Assembly: GCA_026004195.1 (NCBI GenBank)
Contig: BPIQ01000001.1
Span: forward strand, 841,871 to 905,870
Source: Candidatus Binatia bacterium
GTDB taxonomy: Bacteria; Desulfobacterota; Binatia; HRBIN30; BPIQ01
DNA: 64,000 bases
Direction: 5' to 3'
The notes beneath the pieces were generated by a model, which saw only the letters and a program-made list of their open reading frames with translations, was not told the origin of the DNA and did no database searches. Shown piece after piece: positions 6,572 to 14,622 of the stretch. The position numbers and the translations under genes are program-made. Every line of letters begins with the position of its first letter. Within the stretch, counting starts at the first letter, position 1.

Positions 6572-7779
6572 GGCCGGAGCCCCTCCGGATACAGGGTTCG
6601 AGGAGCGAGCTCCTCTTCCGGTCCGAGCCAGACCATGCGTCCCGACCGTAGGACGCGAAAGCGGTGGCCGCTCCACCGGACGGTGCGCCCGAAGAAGCTT
6701 CCCACCCAGATGGCCGAAAGGAACAGGTCCTTGGGGAAGAGCCACACGAGCTCTCGTAGACCCATTTTCCAGCCGAGATAGCGCTCCGCGAGAACTTTCG
6801 CCGTCCACGCGCGGAGTGCGAGGCAGGTACCGGACACGATCCAGCCGAAGCCGCCGGTACCGGGCAGAAGAAGGTTCGAGAGCGACCAGAGAGTGCCGTG
6901 GGTGAGGATCGTCCCGAAGTACCCTTTCGGGCGGCAGGTCCGGTACGTCCTGGCCCAGCGCATCTGGTGGTCGTAAAGTTTTTTCCAGCTCCTGGCCTGG
7001 ATGACCGTCTCGACGAGACAGTCCGCGAGCTCGAGATCGTAGCCTCGGCTCGCGACCCGATTGCCCAGTTCGTAGTCGTCGGCCAGGACGTCCGCGAGAG
7101 CCTCGAAGCCCCCGACTTCCTCGAGCGTGGACCTCCGCAAAGCCATGCTCGCCCCGAAGGCGTAAGTCGGACGTTCCACTTTGCGCGCCACGAGAACCTG
7201 GGGACAGAAATCGGTGTTGATGAAAAGGGCCTCGAGCAGGCTCGGCGTGCCCCCCAGGGGCCGCGCCCGGTAGAGGCAACTCACGAGCCCCACCCTCCGA
7301 TCCTCGAGCGGGCGGACGAGCCTCCGGAGGTAGTCGCGCGGTACGCGGATATCGCTGTCGGAAAGAGCCACGACCGGATGGCGAACGTGCGGGACCATGT
7401 TGATCAGGTTCGACACCTTGAAGTTCGTACCGTGCAGTCGCGGGTCGACGACGAGCTCGGCGTCGACCCCGGGGTAGCGGGAAAGAAGCTCCCGGACGAT
7501 GGCCACCGCAGGGTCGGCCGCGTCGGCGACCCCGAAGACGATCTGGAAGGCAGGGTAGTCCTGGAGAAAAAAACTTTCGAGGTTCTCCCGGAGCTCGGGG
7601 TCGACTCCCTTGAGAGGCTTGAGAACCGTGACCGGAGGGCACCACTCCGCCTCGCGTTCCTTCCGGCGGCGGAAGAAATCCCGCGCTCCGTAGAGCGACA
7701 TGAGCCAGAACCAGGCCGAAACACCCATCCCGAGCCAAACGAGGCTCCGGAGAAGAGACGAACCGTCGAACTCGATCAT
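6568..7779 (-). CDS. hpnI: hopanoid-associated glycosyltransferase HpnI (GT21-like)
   Basis: A 403-aa membrane glycosyltransferase of the ceramide-glucosyltransferase family (GT21). An N-terminal membrane segment at residues 10-30 is followed by the cytosolic catalytic domain. Visible motifs are VTVLKPLKG (50-58), the DSD of 'ALSDSDIRVP' (141-143), the ADD acid (233-235) and the QMRW form of Q/RxxRW (272-275). Several hydrophobic segments follow. HpnI adds N-acetylglucosamine to bacteriohopanetetrol on the way to glucosaminyl hopanoids. The usual partners hpnH, hpnJ and hpnK are not nearby, so the gene is an orphan here. Another GT21-like lipid glycosylation role remains possible. A TetR-type palindrome lies 5 bases upstream of the ATG. 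Confidence 0.75.
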   Translation of the reverse strand: MIEFDGSSLLRSLVWLGMGVSAWFWLMSLYGARDFFRRRKEREAEWCPPVTVLKPLKGVDPELRENLESFFLQDYPAFQIVFGVADAADPAVAIVRELLSRYPGVDAELVVDPRLHGTNFKVSNLINMVPHVRHPVVALSDSDIRVPRDYLRRLVRPLEDRRVGLVSCLYRARPLGGTPSLLEALFINTDFCPQVLVARKVERPTYAFGASMALRRSTLEEVGGFEALADVLADDYELGNRVASRGYDLELADCLVETVIQARSWKKLYDHQMRWARTYRTCRPKGYFGTILTHGTLWSLSNLLLPGTGGFGWIVSGTCLALRAWTAKVLAERYLGWKMGLRELVWLFPKDLFLSAIWVGSFFGRTVRWSGHRFRVLRSGRMVWLGPEEELAPRTLYPEGLRP

Positions 7780-7783
7780 GGAC

Positions 7784-7797
7784 TAACCTTTCGGTCA
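7784..7797. promoter_or_regulatory. TetR-type operator-like site upstream of hpnI
   Basis: TAACCTTTCGGTCA has half-sites TAACCT and CGGTCA separated by two bases, the same 6-2-6 layout as the site at 175-188. It lies 5-18 bases before the hpnI ATG and includes the presumed ribosome site (AAAGG on the minus strand). Occupancy would block transcription or translation start. Confidence 0.35.
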
Positions 7798-7865
7798 GGA
7801 AGCCAGCCGAAAAAAAACGCCTTTCGCGCGTTCGCGGCTACGCGTATCCCCGATCCTCCCTCGAG

Positions 7866-9635
7866 TCAACGCCCCGAGAGCATCCGCTCGGGCGAGCCGG
7901 GCGAGACCAGGTGGCTCGCCGCCCTCAGAGCCAGGGCCAGGATCGTGAGCGTCGGGTTGTAACCCGAACTCGTCACGAACACGCTGCCGTCCACGCAGGT
8001 GAGGTTCCCGAAGTCGTGGAACCTCCCGTACCGGTCGCAGACGGAGGCCCGCGGATCGTCGCCCATGCGAAGCGTGCCCATGACGTGGCGCGTGCGCGGC
8101 GGCGAGAACGGCGGCGGGATGAACGCGAACTGTGCGCCCGCGTGCCGCAGGATCTCGATCAGCCGGGGCTTGTAGAAATTCGAAGCTTCGAGCTCGAAGG
8201 GGTGGCTCCCGTACGTGACCCGCGCTGCCGGCAGCCCGTAGACGTCCCGCACCTCCGGGTCGAGGTCCACGCGGTTGGAAAGCTGTGGCGCGTCTTCGGC
8301 CTTGATGCTCGCGGCCGCGAGGCGGGCCCGGAAGGGGCTTTCGACGAGAAGGTCTTTCAGGGAGACGTCGAGGCGGAACGCGCGGGCGATGGCCAGGGCT
8401 TCGAGGGCGTCTTTGGCCGCGGAGATGGCTTCCGAGTTCGTCCCGAACTCCACGACACCGCCCAGGGGGCGGTCCTCGAGGAGCTCGCGCCCGCCGAAGT
8501 CCACGCCGCGGAAATCGCTGATCCCATGGGTCACCGCCTGACCTCGCTCCCCGTGGAAGCGCTGTCGGAAAATCCCGATTCCGAAGGTTTCGTAGTGGAA
8601 CATGAGATTGCGGCCCACCTGCCCGCTCGAGTTGCCGAGCCCCGGACCGCCCGGGTCCGAAAGGAGACAGAGCCGCGCGCTCTCGATGGCGCTCGCCGCG
8701 AGCAGGTAGACGTCGGCACTCGCGACGCGAATAGCACCTTCGTCGTCGACGTACTCGACACCCCGGATTTCCGCCCCTTCGCGAAGCAGGCGGCGCACGT
8801 AGGCGTTGTAGCGGACCTGACAGCGCCCGGTCAGAAGGGCTTTTCGCAGCGTGGTGACGGCAGGGGACCCCTTCGAGTTGTTGGGACACCCGTAACCCGA
8901 GCAAAGCCCGCAGTTCACGCACGCCGGCCTCCCGTCGTAGGGCCTGGAATTGACGGCAGCCGGATACACGAAAGGATGGAATCCCGACCGGCGAGCTCCT
9001 TCGGAAAGGACGAGGGCGACATACATGGGCGCATTCGGGGGGAGCGGGTAAGGCGCGCTACGCCAGGAAGCGTAGGGATCGGCTTCGGGCCCGGACGAGG
9101 CGCCGGAAACTCCGGAGAGAACTTCCGCCTCCAGGTAGAATGGCTCGAGCTCGTCGTAGGAGACGGGCCAGTCGGCGAAGTTCGTTCCCGGAAACTCCCT
9201 TCCTGCCTCGCGGAGTGCCGTCGCCAACCGAAAATCCACCTCGTTGAACCGGGGGTACTTCATGTCCGCGTGGACCGCCGTGCCGCCCACGGTGCGGGCG
9301 AGCGTGTTCACGTCGGGATGCGGAAGAGCACGACCCGTATCCCGGCTCCGGAAGGTCCGCGGCTCGAGCAGCGGATCCTGCCCGGCGAAGAGTCGCGTTC
9401 CCATCTTGAGCTCGTCGCTCGAGAAAAGCGGCACGGGGTTTCCGGGCCTCGGGTCGTCGAGACCGGGGAACGCGTTGTTTCCGGCCTCGAGCACGAGCAC
9501 GTTCCAGCCTGCTTTCGTGAGCACGTACGCGGCCGCCGACCCTCCTGCGCCGCTTCCCACGACGAGCGCGTCGAAGCGCTCGAGAGTCGTATTTCCGAGG
9601 ACCCCCGGGACCGAGGACGGAAGAGACACCGTCAC
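7866..9635 (-). CDS. GMC-family FAD oxidoreductase
   Basis: A 589-aa flavoprotein of the glucose-methanol-choline family. The FAD-binding Rossmann motif is VVGSGAGGSAAAYVL (residues 25-39). A 'CVNCGLCSGYGCPNNSKG' cysteine cluster lies in the middle. The C-terminal active-site regions RHVMGTLRMG and SSGYNPTLTILAL supply the His and Asn positions. It most resembles the flavoprotein subunit of membrane gluconate/alcohol dehydrogenases. The GTG at 9635 overlaps the stop of the upstream subunit-3 gene (GTGA), so they are an operon. The flavoprotein itself has no signal peptide and would be exported folded with its Tat-bearing partner. No cytochrome c subunit follows, so the electron acceptor is not evident. 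Confidence 0.8.
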   Translation of the reverse strand: MTVSLPSSVPGVLGNTTLERFDALVVGSGAGGSAAAYVLTKAGWNVLVLEAGNNAFPGLDDPRPGNPVPLFSSDELKMGTRLFAGQDPLLEPRTFRSRDTGRALPHPDVNTLARTVGGTAVHADMKYPRFNEVDFRLATALREAGREFPGTNFADWPVSYDELEPFYLEAEVLSGVSGASSGPEADPYASWRSAPYPLPPNAPMYVALVLSEGARRSGFHPFVYPAAVNSRPYDGRPACVNCGLCSGYGCPNNSKGSPAVTTLRKALLTGRCQVRYNAYVRRLLREGAEIRGVEYVDDEGAIRVASADVYLLAASAIESARLCLLSDPGGPGLGNSSGQVGRNLMFHYETFGIGIFRQRFHGERGQAVTHGISDFRGVDFGGRELLEDRPLGGVVEFGTNSEAISAAKDALEALAIARAFRLDVSLKDLLVESPFRARLAAASIKAEDAPQLSNRVDLDPEVRDVYGLPAARVTYGSHPFELEASNFYKPRLIEILRHAGAQFAFIPPPFSPPRTRHVMGTLRMGDDPRASVCDRYGRFHDFGNLTCVDGSVFVTSSGYNPTLTILALALRAASHLVSPGSPERMLSGR

Positions 9636-10702
9636 ACCTCGATGCACTCCGGCGAGGGGAACTCCTGGCCGAGTTCGACGACGGTCATGAGCTTCCGGAG
9701 AAATTCTTCCACGCGAGGCGAGAAAGGCGCGCACGGGTCGTCGGGGTCGCGCCGGGAATTGGGTCGCTCGGGCCGCTCCACGTACTCGCCCCGGCCTTCG
9801 TCGAAACCCAACGTGTAGCCGAGCGGCTGGCTGTCGCCCCCGTACCCGAGGAGCTTCCAACCGACGCCGTTCGCGTTCCCGCCGTATTCCGGCGCCGAAA
9901 ACATCCCCTCGAGGACGTGGCCCGTGAGCAGAGGCACGAACCCCGAGAGCCCGGGAGCCGCGAGAACCTCGTCCTGTTCGTCGGGCGCGAGTTCGACGAA
10001 CGATCGCCCGAACCGCGCGAGGCTTTCGGCCTCGATGGCAGCCACCCCTTCCCGGTAGCGCCGCCGGAGCGCGACGGGAACCCCACCCGGCACGCCGCCT
10101 TTCGCGTCCGCGAGCGGGTTTCCCTGGATTTCCGGAACGGCCTCGGTGCCGAAGAGCCTCGCACGCCAGGCGAGCTTCTGCACGCGACTCAGCGGTGCCC
10201 AGCGCAAGAACGCGTTTTCCGGGAATCGATCGGACGGGGCCAGTCTTTCCGCGTCGGGAAAAGGGTTGCGGTCACTGAAGGGCCCACCCGCGAAAATCGG
10301 CCGAGCCGAAAAGTGGGAAAAGACGCGAAGCTCGAGATCCCCGGATTCCACGAGGCCGTTTCCGTCCACGTCGGTCCCGGGGCACGAGGGCTCCGTCGCA
10401 CCGAGAAAACGGAGGACGGCGACGAAATCCGACGCTCCCCGACGCCCGTCACAGTCGGCATCCCCTTCCGGCCAGAAGCTCAGAAGTCCCTGGATGTAGT
10501 CGACGGCACGAGCCTCCCTGGCCCCGGGAAGCGAGTCGCTGGGTACGATTCGGGAGGCCGCAGCCTCGAGGACGGCACGCTCGGTACCGGAGAGGAAGCC
10601 ACGGGAGGACGAAGACGAGCTCGCGTGCCCTCGCAGAGGGGTGGCTGTCGCACCCAGGAGCGCGAAGAGCTTGAGAACTTGCCTTCGCGTGAGCTCGGGC
10701 AC
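9632..10702 (-). CDS. gluconate 2-dehydrogenase subunit 3-like Tat protein with dockerin-like insert
   Basis: A 356-aa partner of the GMC flavoprotein. The N-terminus TRRQVLKLFALLGATA is a Tat-type signal with twin Arg. Residues 38-75 and about 150-250 match the subunit-3 family, which chaperones or exports the flavoprotein. Between them residues 79-125 form two EF-hand-like loops, GDADCDGRRGASDF and GTDVDGNGLVESGDLE, the pattern of dockerin type I calcium repeats. Such an insert is unusual in this family. The C-terminus is aromatic and charged and ends in ECIEV. The upstream SDR gene lies 21 bases before the stop-side boundary on the other side of the start, so this ATG may begin its own transcript or follow that gene. 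Confidence 0.7.
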   Translation of the reverse strand: MPELTRRQVLKLFALLGATATPLRGHASSSSSSRGFLSGTERAVLEAAASRIVPSDSLPGAREARAVDYIQGLLSFWPEGDADCDGRRGASDFVAVLRFLGATEPSCPGTDVDGNGLVESGDLELRVFSHFSARPIFAGGPFSDRNPFPDAERLAPSDRFPENAFLRWAPLSRVQKLAWRARLFGTEAVPEIQGNPLADAKGGVPGGVPVALRRRYREGVAAIEAESLARFGRSFVELAPDEQDEVLAAPGLSGFVPLLTGHVLEGMFSAPEYGGNANGVGWKLLGYGGDSQPLGYTLGFDEGRGEYVERPERPNSRRDPDDPCAPFSPRVEEFLRKLMTVVELGQEFPSPECIEV

Positions 10703-10723
10703 CGGCCCCCCGTCGGCGTTCTC

Positions 10724-11608
10724 TCAGCTCGGCCGGCGTGTCTGGGGAATCCCGATCGGCTGCAGGTGCTCCCCGAACACGGCGTCGAAGTTTTCCGCGA
10801 TCTCGGAGGCCGAGAGTCCGCCCGGCTTGTACATCATCGCGATCGGCCGCGGGAGCTGGAAAAGCGTGAAGCCGTAGCCACGCCGGCCGAACACTTGCCC
10901 GTTCACGTGCGCCGCCTTCTCCGAGGCCAGATAAGCCACGAGAGGGCCGTTGAGCTCGGGGTTCATTTCCGGAGGCGGTTCTTTCCCCTCGAGACCGGGG
11001 ATCGTCCCGGTCATTCTCGTCATCCCGGCGGGGGCCATCGCGTTCACGGTGATGCCGTACTTCGCGAGTTCGATCGCCCAGACCAGCGTGAGCCCCATGA
11101 TCCCCGCTTTGGCCGCCCCGTAGTTGCTCTGTCCGAAGTTTCCGCGGAGTCCGGCGCTCGAGGTAATGTTGATGATCCGCCCGTAGCCTTGCTCCCTCAT
11201 GATCGGTATGGCGTGCCGCCCGCAGTTGAACGTTCCCTTCAGGTGCACCGCGATCACCGCGTCGAATTCCTCCTCCGTCATCTTGGCGATGGTCCGGTCG
11301 CGGACGATGCCGGCGTTGTTCACGAGAATGTCGAGCCTTCCGAACGCGTCGATCGCCGTCCGTACGATCGAGGCCGCGGCCTGGAAATCGGCCACGCTGT
11401 CGTAGTTCGGAACGGCCTGGCCGCCGAGAGCCTCGATTTCCTTGACGACCTGCGCCGCCGGATCTTTCGCCGTCCCGCGTCCGTCCACCTCGCAGCCTAC
11501 GTCGTTCACCACGACCTTCGCCCCTTCGCGAGCCAGCGCCAGAGCGATGCCGCGTCCGATCCCCCGACCCGCACCGGTTACGATGGCGACTTTTCCGTCG
11601 AGCAGCAT
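10724..11608 (-). CDS. SDR-family 3-hydroxyacyl-CoA dehydrogenase-like (MFE-2 type)
   Basis: A 294-aa classical SDR with TGAGRGIG near residue 10, 'NDVGCEVDGRG' after beta-2, NNAG, and the Ser/Tyr/Lys set (ITSSAG, SNYGAAKAG). The 'NDVG...DG.G......A..VV.EI' block is characteristic of the dehydrogenase domain of peroxisomal multifunctional enzyme type 2, which oxidises 3-hydroxyacyl-CoA. The C-terminal 60 residues form the longer lid seen in that group. The ATG at 11608 has a strong GGAGGA 8 bases upstream. The gene is divergent from an acyl-CoA dehydrogenase across a 123-bp region with a clear palindrome, consistent with shared control of a beta-oxidation-like route. Confidence 0.8.
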   Translation of the reverse strand: MLLDGKVAIVTGAGRGIGRGIALALAREGAKVVVNDVGCEVDGRGTAKDPAAQVVKEIEALGGQAVPNYDSVADFQAAASIVRTAIDAFGRLDILVNNAGIVRDRTIAKMTEEEFDAVIAVHLKGTFNCGRHAIPIMREQGYGRIINITSSAGLRGNFGQSNYGAAKAGIMGLTLVWAIELAKYGITVNAMAPAGMTRMTGTIPGLEGKEPPPEMNPELNGPLVAYLASEKAAHVNGQVFGRRGYGFTLFQLPRPIAMMYKPGGLSASEIAENFDAVFGEHLQPIGIPQTRRPS

Positions 11609-11669
11609 AGGCAAGTCCTCCTCCGTTCCAACTTCGGTCGTCCGAGAATTTCGGTTCCCGCCGACGAAG

Positions 11670-11699
11670 TTGACTTGCGCTAACACTTCCCGCTATTCG
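11670..11699 (+). promoter_or_regulatory. candidate promoter for acyl-CoA dehydrogenase
   Basis: TTGACT at 11670-11675 is followed after 18 bases by TATTCG at 11694-11699. The spacing is acceptable and the -10 is weak. Transcription would start near 11706, inside the palindrome at 11699-11720. Confidence 0.35.
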
Positions 11700-11720
11700 A
11701 GTCAATCAACCGATTGACTC
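11699..11720. promoter_or_regulatory. perfect 9-bp inverted repeat, likely operator
   Basis: Arms GAGTCAATC (11699-11707) and GATTGACTC (11712-11720) are exact inverted repeats around AACC. The site abuts the presumed -10 and ends 11 bases before the ATG at 11732. There is no T-tract, and it lies between divergent genes, so an operator for a dimeric repressor fits better than a terminator. Confidence 0.5.
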
Positions 11721-11731
11721 CGGGACCGCGC

Positions 11732-12913
11732 ATGGACCTCACGCCACATCCTCGCATCGAGGAGCTACGCCGCGAATTCCGGACCTGGCTTCGATCGAAC
11801 CTGCCACCGCGCGAGGGCTGGGAGAGGCTTCGCCACCGTCCGGGAGCCGATCCCGAACGACTCGATTTCCTCCGAGCCTGGCAACGCCGACTGGCGGAAG
11901 CGCGCTGGGTGGCCGTTCACTGGCCCGTCGAATACGGTGGCCGCGGAGGCTCCCTTCTCGAGCACCTCGTCGTGCAGGAAGAGCTGCTGCGCGCCGAAGC
12001 TCCGCCGCTCGTGAACGGCCCTTCCCTCGCGATTTTCGGCCCCACACTGCTCGCCTGCGGCACGCCCGAGCAAAAACGACGTTTCCTACCACCGCTCGTG
12101 AGGGCCGAGGAAATCTGGTGTCTCGGATTCTCCGAGCCCGACGCCGGCTCGGACCTGGCTTCCCTCAGGACGCGAGCGGTGCGGGAAGGAGACTTCTGGG
12201 TCGTCGACGGACAGAAGGTCTGGTCCACGTACGCGAATCAGGCCGACTGGTGCTTTTTGCTCGTGCGTACGGACCCCGAGGCTCCCAAGCACAGGGGCAT
12301 TTCCTGCCTTCTCGTCCCCATGCGGACGCCGGGGATCACGGTGCGACCGCTCCGGGAAATCACGGGCGACACCGACTTCAACGAAGTCTTCTTCGACCGC
12401 GTGCGCGTTCCGGCGGAAAACGTGGTCGGCGAGGTCCACCGGGGCTGGCAGGTCGTACTCACGGCGCTCGGGCACGAGCGAGGCACGCTGGTCGTCGTCG
12501 AACACGTGCGCTACCGTCGCGCGCTGGACCGCCTCGAAAGCTTCGTCGCGGCCACCCGGCGGCGGTCCGACCCCCGAATTCGGCAAGCTCTCGCGCAGTT
12601 CGAAATCGAGGTGAAGCTCGTCGAGCTCCGGGCGCTGCGCGTGCTCGGGGACCTCGAGCGGGCGCGCCCGCCTACGGACGTGTCGGTCCTCAAACTTTTC
12701 GCGAGCGAAATGGTGCAGAGGCTCCAGGACTTCGCCCTGACGCTGCAGGGACCCTACGCGCAGCTCTGGCGAGGCACGCCCCGCGCCATCGACGACGGTG
12801 ACACGCAGTACCAGTGGCTCATGGCCCGAGCCTCCACGATTGCTTCGGGCACCTCCGAGGTCCAGCGCAACATCATCGCGGAGCGTCTTCTCGGCCTGCC
12901 GAGGGGCGGCTAG
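11732..12913 (+). CDS. acyl-CoA dehydrogenase
   Basis: A 393-aa acyl-CoA dehydrogenase with the three usual domains. The FAD/substrate loop is 'LGFSEPDAGSDLASLRTRA' near residue 135, and the C-terminal FAD-binding motif is 'GTSEVQRNIIAERLLGLPRG'. The MCAD-type catalytic Glu position is Ser ('TIASGT'). The likely base is the Glu in LGHERG, as in long-chain or isovaleryl-CoA dehydrogenases. It oxidises an acyl-CoA to the 2-enoyl-CoA and passes electrons to ETF. The ATG at 11732 was chosen over a TTG at 11714, because the promoter and palindrome leave only a short leader; neither has a good ribosome site. An acyl-CoA synthetase gene starts 5 bases after the stop, so activation and dehydrogenation are coupled. 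Confidence 0.85.
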   Translation: MDLTPHPRIEELRREFRTWLRSNLPPREGWERLRHRPGADPERLDFLRAWQRRLAEARWVAVHWPVEYGGRGGSLLEHLVVQEELLRAEAPPLVNGPSLAIFGPTLLACGTPEQKRRFLPPLVRAEEIWCLGFSEPDAGSDLASLRTRAVREGDFWVVDGQKVWSTYANQADWCFLLVRTDPEAPKHRGISCLLVPMRTPGITVRPLREITGDTDFNEVFFDRVRVPAENVVGEVHRGWQVVLTALGHERGTLVVVEHVRYRRALDRLESFVAATRRRSDPRIRQALAQFEIEVKLVELRALRVLGDLERARPPTDVSVLKLFASEMVQRLQDFALTLQGPYAQLWRGTPRAIDDGDTQYQWLMARASTIASGTSEVQRNIIAERLLGLPRGG

Positions 12914-12918
12914 CAGCC

Positions 12919-14613
12919 ATGACCGTGGGCGATGTCATCCGGCGAAACGCCCGGGACCCGGAGATTCGAAACCGCCCGTTCCTCCTTTTCGGCGACCTCG
13001 AGATAACCCACGAGGAATACTACCGCGAGTCCTGCCGCTACGCCCGTCTCTTCCTCTCGCTTCGCGTTCCCGAGGAACCCTTCCACGTGGCCGTTCTTCT
13101 CGACAACATCCCCGAGTTTCTCTTCGCCCTCGGCGGTGCGGCGCTCGCGGGCGCGGTTCTCGTCGGGATCAACAACACGCAGCGCGGGGAGCACCTCCTG
13201 CGTGACATCCATCATGCGGACTGCCAGGTCCTGCTCCTCGAGCCCTCGGGTACGGAACTTCTCGTGCCGGTCCGCGGGCGGCTGCGAATACCGGAGGAGC
13301 GCATCCTCGTCGTCACGCGATGGCAGGGAACTTCGTTCCCGTTCGGGCGAGCGCTCGAGCCCCTCCTCGAAACCGTTCCACCCGAGGATCCCGGCGTCCA
13401 AGTGGACGAGGCGGCCCCCCTCTGTCTCGTTTTCACCTCGGGCACGACGGGCGCGCCCAAGGCCGTCGTCACGTCGCACCGCCGGATGATTTCGACGGGC
13501 GAGTACGTGGGCAACCTGATGGGCGTGGGGAGAGAGGACGTCGGCTATCTCGCCATGCCGCTGTTTCACGCGAACTCGCAGCAGTGCGGCTTCATGCCCG
13601 CTCTTTTGCGGGGTGCCCGCGTGGGCATGATCCGGAAGTTCTCGAAGTCGCAGTGGCTCTCGGACGTGCGCCGGTACGGGGTCACGTACTTCAACTACAC
13701 CGGAAAACCGCTGGCCTACATCCTCACCACGCCCCGCCGGCCGGACGACCGCGAGAACCCCTTGCGCGTGGCCTATGGGAACGAAGGCTCGAAGAAGATC
13801 ACGGACGAGTTCGCCGAGAGGTTCGGCTGCACGGTCCTCGACGGTTTCGGGGCGAGCGAAGGCGGATTCGGTTTCGTCCGCCGGCCGGAAGATCCTCCGG
13901 GAAGCGTGGGGAAACCGCCGCCGGAAATCAAGGTTCTCGACGAGACCGGGAAAGAGTGCCCACCGGCCCGCTTCGACGCGGAGGGCCGAATCCTGAATCC
14001 GGACGAGGCGATCGGGGAAATCGTCAACACGGCCGGGATCGGAAAATTCGAGGGATACTACAAGAACGAAGAAGCCACGAGGCAGCGCACCCGTGGCGGC
14101 ATGTACTGGAGCGGAGACTTCGGCTACAAGGACGAACGGGGGTACCTCTACTTCACGGGCCGGGACGCGAGCTGGCTTCGGGTCGACGGGGAGAACTTCC
14201 TCGCCAGGCCCGTCGAGGAGATCCTGCAGCGTCACCCCTCCGTCTACCTCTGTTGCGTCTACGGCGTGCCCGACGCGCAGGCCGGTGACCGGGTCATGGC
14301 GACTCTCGTCCTCGCCGACGACGCGCACTTCGACGGGGAGGAATTCCTGCGCTTTCTGCGCTCGCAGCCCGATCTTTCTCCGAAGTGGATCCCGACCTAT
14401 CTCCGGATCGCGCGCGACGTTCCGAGGACGGCCACGAACAAGCCCCTCGTCCGCGAACTCCGCCGCGAGAAGTTCCGCCTCGAGGTCGTTCGGGACCCGA
14501 TCTACTGGCACGAGCGGGCGGACGAACCCTACCGTCCTTTCGGCCCGGACGACTACGAGCGGCTGAAGGCCGAGTTCCGCAAGCACGGCCGCGAACACCT
14601 GCTCGACCTCTGA
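12919..14613 (+). CDS. FATP-like acyl-CoA synthetase (AMP-forming)
   Basis: A 564-aa ANL-superfamily ligase. The phosphate-binding loop is FTSGTTGAPKAVVTSH at about residue 173, the acidic hinge region is YWSGDFGYKDERGYLYFTGR, and the C-terminal lysine lies in PRTATNKPLVREL. The order and spacing, with 'GYYKNEEATRQR' before the hinge, match very-long-chain/FATP-type acyl-CoA synthetases. It activates a carboxylic acid with ATP and CoA, probably for the acyl-CoA dehydrogenase encoded 5 bases upstream. The start MTVGDVIRRNA at 12919 is the first Met of the conserved region. A longer frame reaching back into the dehydrogenase gene was rejected. Confidence 0.85.
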   Translation: MTVGDVIRRNARDPEIRNRPFLLFGDLEITHEEYYRESCRYARLFLSLRVPEEPFHVAVLLDNIPEFLFALGGAALAGAVLVGINNTQRGEHLLRDIHHADCQVLLLEPSGTELLVPVRGRLRIPEERILVVTRWQGTSFPFGRALEPLLETVPPEDPGVQVDEAAPLCLVFTSGTTGAPKAVVTSHRRMISTGEYVGNLMGVGREDVGYLAMPLFHANSQQCGFMPALLRGARVGMIRKFSKSQWLSDVRRYGVTYFNYTGKPLAYILTTPRRPDDRENPLRVAYGNEGSKKITDEFAERFGCTVLDGFGASEGGFGFVRRPEDPPGSVGKPPPEIKVLDETGKECPPARFDAEGRILNPDEAIGEIVNTAGIGKFEGYYKNEEATRQRTRGGMYWSGDFGYKDERGYLYFTGRDASWLRVDGENFLARPVEEILQRHPSVYLCCVYGVPDAQAGDRVMATLVLADDAHFDGEEFLRFLRSQPDLSPKWIPTYLRIARDVPRTATNKPLVRELRREKFRLEVVRDPIYWHERADEPYRPFGPDDYERLKAEFRKHGREHLLDL

Positions 14614-14622
14614 GGAAGTCCC

